From Pseudomonadota bacterium (lineage in GTDB: Bacteria > Pseudomonadota > Alphaproteobacteria > Rhizobiales > Hyphomicrobiaceae), in assembly GCA_023412745.1 (NCBI GenBank), contig JAEZBZ010000100.1, forward strand, positions 1 to 12,719: 12,719 nucleotides of DNA, in the 5' to 3' direction. The position numbers and the translations under genes were made by a program. Each line of letters opens with the position of its first letter. Position 1 is the first letter of the stretch. The notes under the pieces are model-generated. The model ran no database searches, had not been told where the DNA came from, and saw nothing but the letters and a program-made list of their open reading frames with translations. Of the stretch, positions 7,199-12,719 are shown in pieces.

Positions 7199-7882
7199 TC
7201 AGGCAAACGCCAACCAGCCTTTAATGGAGAGACCGCGGAAAATCGGGGTCAGGCGCTGAAAACCTGCGCTCGTCAGCAGCGCTTCCTCGCGCTCTTCCGA
7301 TACCACCGCGACGTTCTTAAAATTCCGAGCGTTACTCCGGGCGACCTCTTCGGCAACGCCATTGAGCATGGCGTGCCGCACCCAGATACGGCGCAGCAGC
7401 TCGCTGCGTTCCTCACCCGCAACACCGACGCCGTCGATGATGGCCAGCGGCGCGCCCGGTTTCAATCGGCTGCGGATGGCCCGGAAGAACGCCAGCTTAC
7501 CCCCATCGTCCGGCACGAAGTGCGCCGTCAGGATGCACGTTGCGGCGTCAAATCCATCGTCCGCGAGAGCCTCGATGGTCGAGGTTTCGACACGGGCGCG
7601 CGCCGCGACCGGCGTTTTCGCAAGACGCTGGCGCGCCAGATCGACCATGGGTTCAAACGTATCCACGCCAACGAACGACCACTGCGGATTGTTCCGACCC
7701 AGCTGCAGAATCTCCTCGCCGCCGCCGGCACCAACAACCAGAATCCTGGCGCCACCTTGCGGCAGCAGTTCGAGCAGCGACGCTTCCACGATCGCGAAGA
7801 TTGCCCGCCGGCCAGGGATGAACTGCTCAGCCGCCGCCGCGTAAGTATTCAGATCGGGGAGTGCCTGGTCCTCAAACTTCAT
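7199..7882 (-). CDS. Class I SAM-dependent methyltransferase, CmoA-like, inside the methionine operon
   Basis: A 227-residue soluble class I methyltransferase. Motif I reads ILVVGAGGGEEILQLG (47-62), followed by the acidic ribose-binding Asp74 in FVGVDTFEPM (70-79). A motif IV-like stretch is FDAATCILTAHFV (111-123), and LKPGAPLAIIDG (140-151) is the usual post-IV strand. The C-terminal EEREEALLTSAGFQR and GLSIKGWLAF resemble CmoA-like tRNA-wobble methyltransferases as I recall them, but the substrate cannot be fixed from sequence. The ATG at 7882 is preferred over a TTG at 7909 because AGGA lies eight bases upstream and the homocysteine-methyltransferase stop is at 7896, leaving a 13-base gap. 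Its place between the two metH halves suggests co-regulation with the methyl cycle, perhaps as a SAM consumer or in modification or repair of a cofactor. That link is inference. Confidence 0.88.
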   Translation of the reverse strand: MKFEDQALPDLNTYAAAAEQFIPGRRAIFAIVEASLLELLPQGGARILVVGAGGGEEILQLGRNNPQWSFVGVDTFEPMVDLARQRLAKTPVAARARVETSTIEALADDGFDAATCILTAHFVPDDGGKLAFFRAIRSRLKPGAPLAIIDGVGVAGEERSELLRRIWVRHAMLNGVAEEVARSNARNFKNVAVVSEEREEALLTSAGFQRLTPIFRGLSIKGWLAFA

Positions 7883-7895
7883 CACCGACGTCCTG

Positions 7896-8984
7896 TCATC
7901 CGTGTACAAACGGCTCGAGCCCGGACAGCCGCATCTTGGTTGCTATCTCGGGAATGCGACGGGGTGCATGCTTTTCAACGTGCTGACGGATGTGCGCGAT
8001 GTGCTCCGGCGTCGAGCCGCAGCAGCCGCCGACGATGTTGAGCAGCCCGTCCTTGGCCCATGGCTCGATGTGGCACGCCATCTCGTGCGGGGTCTCGTCG
8101 TATTCGCCCATCGCATTGGGCAGACCCGCATTAGGATAGGCCGAGATCAGCGTGTCGGCGATGCCGGCCAGCTCCGCCAGGAACGGCCGCATCGCCTCTG
8201 CGCCGAGCGCGCAGTTGAGACCAATTGCGAACGGCTTCAGATGCCGCATCGAATACCAGAAGGCTTCCGGCGTCTGGCCCGAAAGCGTTCGACCGGAGCG
8301 GTCCGTGATAGTGCCGGAAATCATGATCGGCAGCGTGATGCCGAGTTCCTCGAAAACGTCGAGCGTGGCGAAGCCGGCCGCCTTGGCGTTCAGCGTATCG
8401 AAGATGGTCTCGATCAGGATGATGTCGGAACCGCCCTTGATCAGGGCCCGAATCTGTTCGGCATAAGCCTCGCGTAGCTCATCGTAAGTGACATTGCGGT
8501 AGCCCGGGTTGCCGACATCCGGCGAGATCGAAGCGGTCCGGTTGGTCGGCCCGACGGCGCCAGCAACGAAGCGCGGCTTGTCCGGCGTCTTCTTGGTCCA
8601 CGCATCGGCCACCGCGCGCGCGATCTTGGCCGCCTCGAAGTTGATCTCGTAGGACAGATCCTCCATGGCGTAGTCGGCCATCGAGATACGCTGGGCGTTG
8701 AACGTATTGGTCTCGATGATGTCGGCGCCGGCCGCGAGATAGGCGTCATGGATCTCGGCGATGATCTTGGGCTGCGTCAGCACCAGCAGATCGTTGTTAC
8801 CTTTGACATCCTTCTCATGTCCGGCGAAACGCACGCCGCGATAGTCGGCTTCGCCGAGCTTGTAGCGCTGGATCATCGTGCCCATGGCGCCGTCGATGAT
8901 TAGGATGCGCTTGGATGCGGCCGCCTTCAGCGCGGCAATCCGCTCCAGCAGTTTCGCGTCCGCTTTCGAGGCACGGGCTATCAT
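7896..8984 (-). CDS. metH: Homocysteine S-methyltransferase subunit (split MetH, first half)
   Basis: A 362-residue protein equal to the N-terminal homocysteine-binding module of MetH. It contains the opening barrel motif LIIDGAMGTMIQRY (28-41), ADIIETNTFNAQ (87-98), AGAVGPTNRTASISPDV (141-157) and the zinc ligands Cys258 (GLNCALG) and Cys321/Cys322 (GGCCGSTPEH). Zinc activates homocysteine thiolate, which takes the methyl group from methylcobalamin carried by the partner at 4460-7147. It ends in RLSGLEPFVHG, the end of the linker that in full-length MetH runs directly into the FVNVGERTNVTG start of the pterin domain. Its ATG overlaps the metF stop as ATGA, implying translational coupling. 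It is full length for a stand-alone module and cannot supply methionine synthesis from methyl-THF alone. Betaine- or S-methylmethionine-dependent activity is an alternative in principle, but the context argues for split MetH. Confidence 0.95.
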   Translation of the reverse strand: MIARASKADAKLLERIAALKAAASKRILIIDGAMGTMIQRYKLGEADYRGVRFAGHEKDVKGNNDLLVLTQPKIIAEIHDAYLAAGADIIETNTFNAQRISMADYAMEDLSYEINFEAAKIARAVADAWTKKTPDKPRFVAGAVGPTNRTASISPDVGNPGYRNVTYDELREAYAEQIRALIKGGSDIILIETIFDTLNAKAAGFATLDVFEELGITLPIMISGTITDRSGRTLSGQTPEAFWYSMRHLKPFAIGLNCALGAEAMRPFLAELAGIADTLISAYPNAGLPNAMGEYDETPHEMACHIEPWAKDGLLNIVGGCCGSTPEHIAHIRQHVEKHAPRRIPEIATKMRLSGLEPFVHG

Positions 8985-9901
8985 GCGTTCACCGCCTGCG
9001 TCAGTACCGGCGTCCGGACCTGCGCCCGCAATCCCAGCAGATGGCAGATGGCGAACACCAGATCGGCGCGATTGAGCGTATAGAAGTGGAATTGCCGGAT
9101 TCCCTGGTCGACCAGATCCATCACCTGCTCGGCCGCGACCGCTGCCGCTACGAGATGCGTCGTCGCCGGATCGTTATCCAGCCCGTCGAAGCGGCGCGCC
9201 AGCCAGGACGGTATCGTCGCCCCGGTCTTGGTCGCGAAGCTCGCCACCTGCTTGAAGTTGTGGATCGGCACGATGCCCGGCACGATCGGGCACCAAATGC
9301 CATGCTTACGCGCGGCCTCGACGAAACGCAGATAATGGTCGTTGTCGAAGAAGAACTGCGTGATGACGCGATTGGCCCCAGCGTCGACCTTGGCCTTCAG
9401 GTTGTCGAGATCGACCGCCAGCGATCCGCTTTCCGGATGCATCTCCGGGTAGCCCGCCACCGACACGTCGAACTTGCCGATCTTCGCGATGCCTTCCACC
9501 AGCGCCGCTGCATTGGCGTAGCCGTTCGGGTGCGGTTCATAGCGGGTGCCAACACCAGCCGGGGGATCCCCGCGCAGGGCAACGATGTGGCGCACGCCGG
9601 CCGCCCAGTAGTCCTGCACCACGTTATCGATCTCATCGCGCGAAGCGCCCACGCAGGTCAAATGCGCGGCCGGCAGCAGCTCGGTTTCGCGCACGAGGCG
9701 CGCAACAGTGGCGTGCGTCCGCTCACGCGTCGTGCCGCCCGCGCCATAGGTCACAGAGACGAACTGCGGGCTAAGCGGCTCCAGCCGCCGGATCGCCGTC
9801 CACAGCGCCTCTTCCATCCGCTCGTTCTTGGGCGGGAAGAACTCGAACGACACGGTGATCTCGCCAGCGCCGACCAGCCGGCTTTTGCGTTCAGTCGTCA
9901 T
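8981..9901 (-). CDS. metF: 5,10-methylenetetrahydrofolate reductase MetF
   Basis: A 306-residue FAD-dependent TIM-barrel enzyme that reduces 5,10-methylene-THF to 5-methyl-THF, the methyl donor used by MetH. Family signatures are SFEFFPPKN (18-26) with catalytic Glu20, VTYGAGGTTRERT (50-62), ALRGDPPAG (108-116) with flavin-proximal Asp112, ITQFFFDNDHY (180-190), PGIVPIHNF (208-216) and HFYTLNR (272-278). The length is that of bacterial MetF, without the regulatory domain of eukaryotic enzymes. The start overlaps the stop of the ArsR-methyltransferase gene as ATGA (9898-9901), and its own stop overlaps the next start the same way, so all three are translationally coupled. Its expression should follow the operator upstream of the regulator gene. 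The last dozen residues are unconserved. The call is very secure. Confidence 0.97.
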   Translation of the reverse strand: MTTERKSRLVGAGEITVSFEFFPPKNERMEEALWTAIRRLEPLSPQFVSVTYGAGGTTRERTHATVARLVRETELLPAAHLTCVGASRDEIDNVVQDYWAAGVRHIVALRGDPPAGVGTRYEPHPNGYANAAALVEGIAKIGKFDVSVAGYPEMHPESGSLAVDLDNLKAKVDAGANRVITQFFFDNDHYLRFVEAARKHGIWCPIVPGIVPIHNFKQVASFATKTGATIPSWLARRFDGLDNDPATTHLVAAAVAAEQVMDLVDQGIRQFHFYTLNRADLVFAICHLLGLRAQVRTPVLTQAVNA

Positions 9902-10926
9902 GGCGATGGCCTCATCGTCTGCAACGGCCGCGACGTCTCGACCGGAAGACCCTTTCGGGCGCCGGGCCTAGTCGCCAGCCACAAGGAAACTGTCAGCTTG
10001 CCGGCATCGGTGCCGGAGGGAGGCGCGAGATCACGCGCCTGTTCCAATGTCAGGCCTGCGTCACCAACCCACTGCTTGACCTGTGCGGTTGTGAACCCGA
10101 GCCGCTCATGCGCGAACTGCTCCCGCAGAAACTCCAGCGCATGCGGCGCAAAATCGACGATCAGCAGACGGCCACCGGGCGCCAGCACGCGGGCCGCCTC
10201 GCGAATGGCGCGGGCAGGATCGGTCAGGAAGTGCAGCACCTGATGCATGATCACGGTATCGGCGACGTCGTCCGCGAATGACAGATTGTAGATGTCTCCA
10301 TGGCGCACCTGCGCGTGATCCAGGCCGTCCTTGGCGAGCTTGGCGCGAGCATAGGCCAGCATCGACGGATTGACATCGATGCCGACGCCGCGCGCGTAGC
10401 TGTCGGCGAACAGTTCCAACGTCCGGCCAGTTCCGGTGCCGAGATCGATCAGCAGATCGCCGCCGGTCGTGCCAAGCGCGGCCTTCATCGCGGCCTCGAC
10501 CTCCGCCTCCGAGACGTGGAGAGCACGAATGCGGTCCCAGTCGGCAGCGTGAGAGCGGAAATAGGATTGCGCCGCACCTTCACGTTCGGCCCGCAGCGCC
10601 TCGGCACGCTGGCGATCACGAAGGTAGATGCCATCCGCCGGATCGACCACCCCCACGATGGCGCGCGCCAGATCGCCGGATGCACCTTCCGCCAAGCGGC
10701 AGAACATCCAGCTACCCTCGCGCGCCCGCTCAATCAGCCCCGCCTCACCGAGCAGCTTGATATGCCTGCTGATGCGCGGCTGGCTCTGGCCCAGCACGCG
10801 AGTGAAGTCCTTCACGTTGAGCTCACCAGAGGCCAGCAGCAGCAGGATGCGCAAACGCGTCTGGTCTGCAGCCGCTTTCAGCGCCGACACCGTAGCATCC
10901 AATTCGATTTCGCCTGCAGCCGCCAT
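9898..10926 (-). CDS. ArsR-family regulator fused to a SAM-methyltransferase domain (SahR-like)
   Basis: A 342-residue fusion. Residues about 10-90 form an ArsR winged helix-turn-helix: ADQTRLRILLLL (20-31), GELNVKDF (34-41) and the recognition region QSQPRISRHIKLLGEAGLI (47-65). The position of the classical ELCVCD metal-binding cysteines reads ELNVKD, so metal sensing at that site is unlikely. Residues about 115-320 form a class I methyltransferase domain with motif I LLIDLGTGTGRTLELF (158-173), Asp184 in VGIDVNPSML, IMHQVLHF (226-233) and LAPGGRLLIVDF (248-259). Fusions of this type at the head of metF/metH operons are known as SahR-type repressors that respond to S-adenosylhomocysteine; that role is inferred here from context. 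The gene is first in the operon and lies behind a palindrome-covered promoter, implying autoregulation. The domain could alternatively be an active methyltransferase. Confidence 0.92.
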   Translation of the reverse strand: MAAAGEIELDATVSALKAAADQTRLRILLLLASGELNVKDFTRVLGQSQPRISRHIKLLGEAGLIERAREGSWMFCRLAEGASGDLARAIVGVVDPADGIYLRDRQRAEALRAEREGAAQSYFRSHAADWDRIRALHVSEAEVEAAMKAALGTTGGDLLIDLGTGTGRTLELFADSYARGVGIDVNPSMLAYARAKLAKDGLDHAQVRHGDIYNLSFADDVADTVIMHQVLHFLTDPARAIREAARVLAPGGRLLIVDFAPHALEFLREQFAHERLGFTTAQVKQWVGDAGLTLEQARDLAPPSGTDAGKLTVSLWLATRPGARKGLPVETSRPLQTMRPSP

Positions 10927-10948
10927 GGCCTCACTCCCAGTTGCAGGC

Positions 10949-10976
10949 AGAATATAAACATATCTTTATGTGTCAA
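10949..10976 (-). promoter_or_regulatory. Sigma70-like promoter of the ArsR-MT/metF/metH operon
   Basis: On the minus strand TTGACA (10971-10976), a consensus -35, is followed by a 16-base spacer and TATTCT (10949-10954), a fair -10. The predicted transcript starts about 12-18 bases before the ATG at 10926 and includes a GGAG seven bases upstream of it. The leader is too short for a cobalamin or SAM riboswitch, so control must rest on protein binding at this promoter. Confidence 0.72.
10952..10971. promoter_or_regulatory. Imperfect palindrome overlapping the promoter, candidate SahR-type operator
   Basis: A 20-base imperfect palindrome, read on minus as ACATAAAGAT then ATGTTTATAT. Eight of ten symmetric pairs match; the 16-base core ATAAAGATATGTTTAT is one pair from perfect symmetry. 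It fills the whole -35/-10 spacer and touches both elements, so a bound dimeric ArsR-family protein would block RNA polymerase. Symmetry and position are seen in the sequence. That the adjacent regulator binds it is inferred from the usual autorepression in this family. Confidence 0.7.
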
Positions 10977-11071
10977 GACGTGTCCTTAGCAAACAGGACG
11001 CGGTTTAGGATCGGTTGTTCCAACGGGAACAGCATCAGCTCTCCGTCGGGCCTACAAGCGTAACCGACAGC

Positions 11072-11088
11072 CTTAGCGGATCGCTAAG
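11072..11088. repeat. Perfect 7-bp inverted repeat in the divergent intergenic region
   Basis: CTTAGCG, a GAT spacer, then CGCTAAG: perfect seven-base arms located 54 bases upstream of the plus-strand ATG at 11142 and about 95 bases from the operon promoter. It could be an operator for the plus-strand gene or a small hairpin. There is no T-tract directly after it. Nothing identifies the binding protein. Confidence 0.4.
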
Positions 11089-11141
11089 ACGGCCCTGGTA
11101 TACGGGGCTTTTCATCAAACCCTTTGCCTGCGGCCATACCC

Positions 11142-11459
11142 ATGACCACCCACATCCCATCGCCACACAGCGACGCCACAACAGTGCTGCTGGTCCTGCC
11201 TGCCGCCGTGCTCCTGCTCGGGCCTTTCGCGATGCTGGCCCATGCGGCCGCGGGGCAGCCCGAAGTCCTCGACATGCTGCTGACTAGGCCGATGACGACA
11301 GCCCTGCTGGCTGGCGGCCTGCTGATCTCGCTGATGCTGTGCGGTATGCCGTTCGTGCTGCGTACGCGGCGCACGCAACCATCCGCCGCACGCAGCGAAG
11401 CGCCGGTCATTCCTTCCCACACCGCAGCCGCTAGCGATTGCCACCCCTTGCCTGCCTGA
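11142..11459 (+). CDS. Possible small two-helix membrane protein, unknown function
   Basis: A 105-residue frame with two hydrophobic segments, roughly residues 14-37 (TVLLVLPAAVLLLGPFAMLAH and beyond) and 52-73 (TALLAGGLLISLMLCGMPFVL). The second is followed by a basic RTRR stop-transfer and a Ser/Ala/Pro-rich tail. Its third codon positions are GC-rich like the neighbouring genes, which supports coding. Against it, no Shine-Dalgarno is visible before the ATG at 11142, the alternative TTG at 11124 is no better, and I recognise no family. It stands alone, divergent from the methionine operon, with no terminator after it. A minus-strand frame across the same region (11084-11710) has low-complexity composition and is less plausible. 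Treat this as a hypothetical protein that may not be real. Confidence 0.5.
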   Translation: MTTHIPSPHSDATTVLLVLPAAVLLLGPFAMLAHAAAGQPEVLDMLLTRPMTTALLAGGLLISLMLCGMPFVLRTRRTQPSAARSEAPVIPSHTAAASDCHPLPA

Positions 11460-11782
11460 GGCTGTGCATCGTTGCCTGCACCTTGGCCGTTAGCCATCAA
11501 ACGACCATAACCTCGCAGATCTAATCCGTCCCGGTGTCCGCCGTGTCCCGCATACCGCAGCGTGCCCCAAAAATGCCGCTGCCGCGGGATTTCGTACCGT
11601 GCCACGCCTCTCGGTAACCATTTGTACACTGTGTCCGTGGAGACATGTTCAATGAACGGCTTCTCCGGCACATGCCGGCTGCAGTTGACGGGGGGAGCAG
11701 CGGCTGGCATCGATGGCCGCGTGCTTGGCTGCTGGGGCCGGACATTGTGTTGCTCGACCGCTTCTTGATTCGGAGGAACGGA
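11460..11782. other. Intergenic region before the MlaC-family gene, little identifiable
   Basis: A 323-base gap with no convincing gene. A plus-strand frame from 11645 runs in phase into the MlaC-family gene, but its 46 extra residues precede a complete signal peptide and look non-coding. A short palindrome CCGGCA-CA-TGCCGG (11665-11678) is present. The MlaC-family promoter should lie here, but I cannot pick out a convincing -35/-10 pair. Confidence 0.4.
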
Positions 11783-12385
11783 ATGGTCACTGGTTTCGCC
11801 TCACGCGCGGTATCTCCCTGCCGTAGGCTTGGCTTGCGTGCAGTGTTGCCGCTGATCGCAGCGTTTCTGCTTGCTGCTCCATCACATGCACAGGAGCCGG
11901 CCGTCGAGTTTATGAAGCAGGCGTCGCGCGAGCTGATCGCCGCCGCCAAATCCGGCACGCCGCAGGACTTCATCGACGTCATTCAAAAGCGTGGCCACGT
12001 GCCGGCCATCGGCCTGTACGCGCTCGGCAACTACCGCCATCAGCTCAAGCCAAACGATCGCACTACCTATTACGGCGGCATGGTGCGCTTCATCGCCCGC
12101 TATGCCTCAAACGAAGCCCCGAAGTATTCCGTAAGCCACGCCGAGATCTTCTCGCCGCCGGTACGCGAGGGCACCAACCTGTTCGTCGACAGCCGCGTCT
12201 TCATGACCAGCGGCACGTCCTATGACGTCCGCTGGATGCTGGTGCCGCAGGGCAATTCCTTCCGCATCCGCGACGCGCAGGTGCTGACCTTCTGGATGAG
12301 CCCGTTCCTGAAGAACCTGTTCGAGAACTACATCGGCGAGAACGGCGGCAACCCGCAAGCGCTGGTGATCGCGCTTAATCGGTGA
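11783..12385 (+). CDS. Secreted MlaC/Ttg2D-family phospholipid-binding protein
   Basis: A 200-residue exported protein. Residues 1-36 are a Sec signal peptide: an arginine-containing n-region (SPCRRLGLR), a hydrophobic core (AVLPLIAAFLLAA) and a cleavage site after SHA. The mature part fits the MlaC/Ttg2D family (toluene-tolerance Ttg2 family), periplasmic shuttles that carry phospholipids between outer and inner membrane MlaA/MlaFEDB complexes. The matching segments are VPAIGLYALGNYR (73-85), YYGGMVRFIARYAS (96-109), SYDVRWMLVP (146-155), FRIRDAQV (160-167) and the ending FENYIGENGGNPQALVIAL. The ATG at 11783 is chosen for its ribosome site CGGAGG (11771-11776), six bases upstream, and because it places the signal peptide at the N-terminus. 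No mlaF, mlaE or mlaD gene is next to it, so it may be an orphan. It ends 31 bases before a strong terminator. The family call is good but rests on remembered motifs. Confidence 0.83.
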   Translation: MVTGFASRAVSPCRRLGLRAVLPLIAAFLLAAPSHAQEPAVEFMKQASRELIAAAKSGTPQDFIDVIQKRGHVPAIGLYALGNYRHQLKPNDRTTYYGGMVRFIARYASNEAPKYSVSHAEIFSPPVREGTNLFVDSRVFMTSGTSYDVRWMLVPQGNSFRIRDAQVLTFWMSPFLKNLFENYIGENGGNPQALVIALNR

Positions 12386-12416
12386 CACTTCTCAACCGGC
12401 CTGCACCAATAAGATA

Positions 12417-12445
12417 GGGCACCCTTTCGGGTGCCCTTTTGTTTT
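12417..12445 (+). terminator. Rho-independent terminator after the MlaC-family gene
   Basis: A perfect eight-base stem, GGGCACCC (12417-12424) with GGGTGCCC (12429-12436), a four-base TTTC loop, and the T-rich tail TTTTGTTTT (12437-12445). Read on the minus strand it has a GAAA loop and a weaker tail, TATCTTATT, so it may also end the converging ettA transcript whose stop is at 12471. Confidence 0.93.
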
Positions 12446-12470
12446 CCAGGCGCTAGTGGTCGACACCAAC

Positions 12471-12719
12471 CTACCGCTCGAAACGCTTGTACTTGATGCG
12501 GTGCGGTTCCACGGCGGCGTCGCCGAGGCGGCGCTTCTTGTCTTCCTCGTAGTCGGCGAAGTTGCCCTCGAACCATTCGACGTGGCTGTCGCCCTCGAAC
12601 GCCAAGATGTGCGTCGCGATACGATCCAGGAAGAAGCGATCATGGCTGATGACCACGGCGCAGCCGGCGAAATCTTCCAACGCGGCTTCGAGCGCCGACA
12701 GCGTCTCGGTGTCGAGGTC
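12471..12719 (-). CDS. ettA: Energy-dependent translational throttle protein EttA, C-terminal end (5' part outside window)
   Basis: The minus-strand frame enters at the right edge and gives the last 82 residues. They begin DLDTETLSALEAAL (after the Walker B region), then AVVISHDRFFLDRIATHILAFEG with the H-switch histidine (SHDR), WFEGNFADYEEDKKRR, and the ending HRIKYKRFER. This closely follows the C-terminus of E. coli EttA, an ABC-F ATPase that binds the ribosomal E site and gates the first elongation steps according to ADP/ATP level. The tail IKYKRF is typical of EttA rather than Uup or YheS. Only the second nucleotide-binding domain end is visible, so the linker (arm and P-site tRNA interaction motif) cannot be checked. 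It converges with the MlaC-family gene. Confidence 0.94.
   Translation of the reverse strand, partial: DLDTETLSALEAALEDFAGCAVVISHDRFFLDRIATHILAFEGDSHVEWFEGNFADYEEDKKRRLGDAAVEPHRIKYKRFER

Noticed and set aside
8915..10243. 442-residue plus-strand frame across metF and the regulator
   Set aside because: Antisense shadow; both minus-strand genes carry complete family motifs.
10927..10976. SAM or cobalamin riboswitch at the head of the methionine operon
   Set aside because: The predicted leader is only about 12-18 bases before the ATG; there is no room for an aptamer and no B12-box-like sequence was seen.
11091..11113. GCCC/GGGC stem followed by TTTT as a terminator on the plus strand
   Set aside because: Only about four pairs with a long loop and no gene on that strand to end; probably chance.
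11084..11710. 208-residue minus-strand frame in the right intergenic region
   Set aside because: Low-complexity composition, no family signal, and it overlaps a more plausible plus-strand membrane protein frame.
11645..11782. 46-residue N-terminal extension of the MlaC-family gene
   Set aside because: It would bury the signal peptide; the ATG at 11783 has a well-spaced CGGAGG.

Overview
The window looks like chromosomal DNA of a GC-rich alphaproteobacterium, most likely of the Hyphomicrobiales (Rhizobiales) group. This is inferred from codon use, from the ArsR-methyltransferase/metF/split-metH gene order, and from recognisable cysE, acuI, MlaC-family and ettA products. I could not search a database, so no genus is claimed. 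I saw no rRNA, tRNA, CRISPR array, transposase or phage gene.

Left part (1-3356): the 5' part of cysE (serine O-acetyltransferase) runs out of the left edge on the minus strand. Divergent from it is a crotonase-family gene (643-1443, +). It converges on a minus-strand pair transcribed acuI then alpha/beta hydrolase: an acrylyl-CoA reductase-type oxidoreductase, then an epoxide-hydrolase-like enzyme with an Asp nucleophile.

Middle (3357-4044): a mostly non-coding, AT-richer stretch that ends with a 27-residue membrane peptide gene, preceded by a perfect Shine-Dalgarno, and a long symmetric terminator hairpin.

Main block (4045-10976, minus strand): a methionine-cycle operon read right to left. 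It encodes an ArsR-HTH/SAM-methyltransferase fusion regulator (SahR-like), metF, the homocysteine-binding half of cobalamin methionine synthase, a CmoA-like SAM methyltransferase, the pterin/B12/activation half of methionine synthase, and a small four-helix membrane protein. The first three genes are joined by ATGA start-stop overlaps. A sigma70-like promoter at the head of the operon is almost fully covered by an AT-rich imperfect palindrome, which fits autorepression by the first gene product. MetF makes 5-methyl-THF, and the two MetH halves together (362 + 895 residues) rebuild a full-length enzyme that uses it to methylate homocysteine. The regulator probably senses the SAM/SAH balance. 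cysE, at the left edge, feeds cysteine synthesis and is thematically related but separate.

Right part (10977-12719): a divergent, weakly supported two-helix membrane protein; a secreted MlaC/Ttg2D-family protein with a clear signal peptide and its own rho-independent terminator; and the 3' end of ettA (minus strand) running out of the right edge.

No wholly new system is evident. The points most worth following are the methyltransferase gene sitting between the two metH halves, the operator/promoter overlap, the 27-residue membrane peptide, and the crotonase that lacks one canonical catalytic glutamate.
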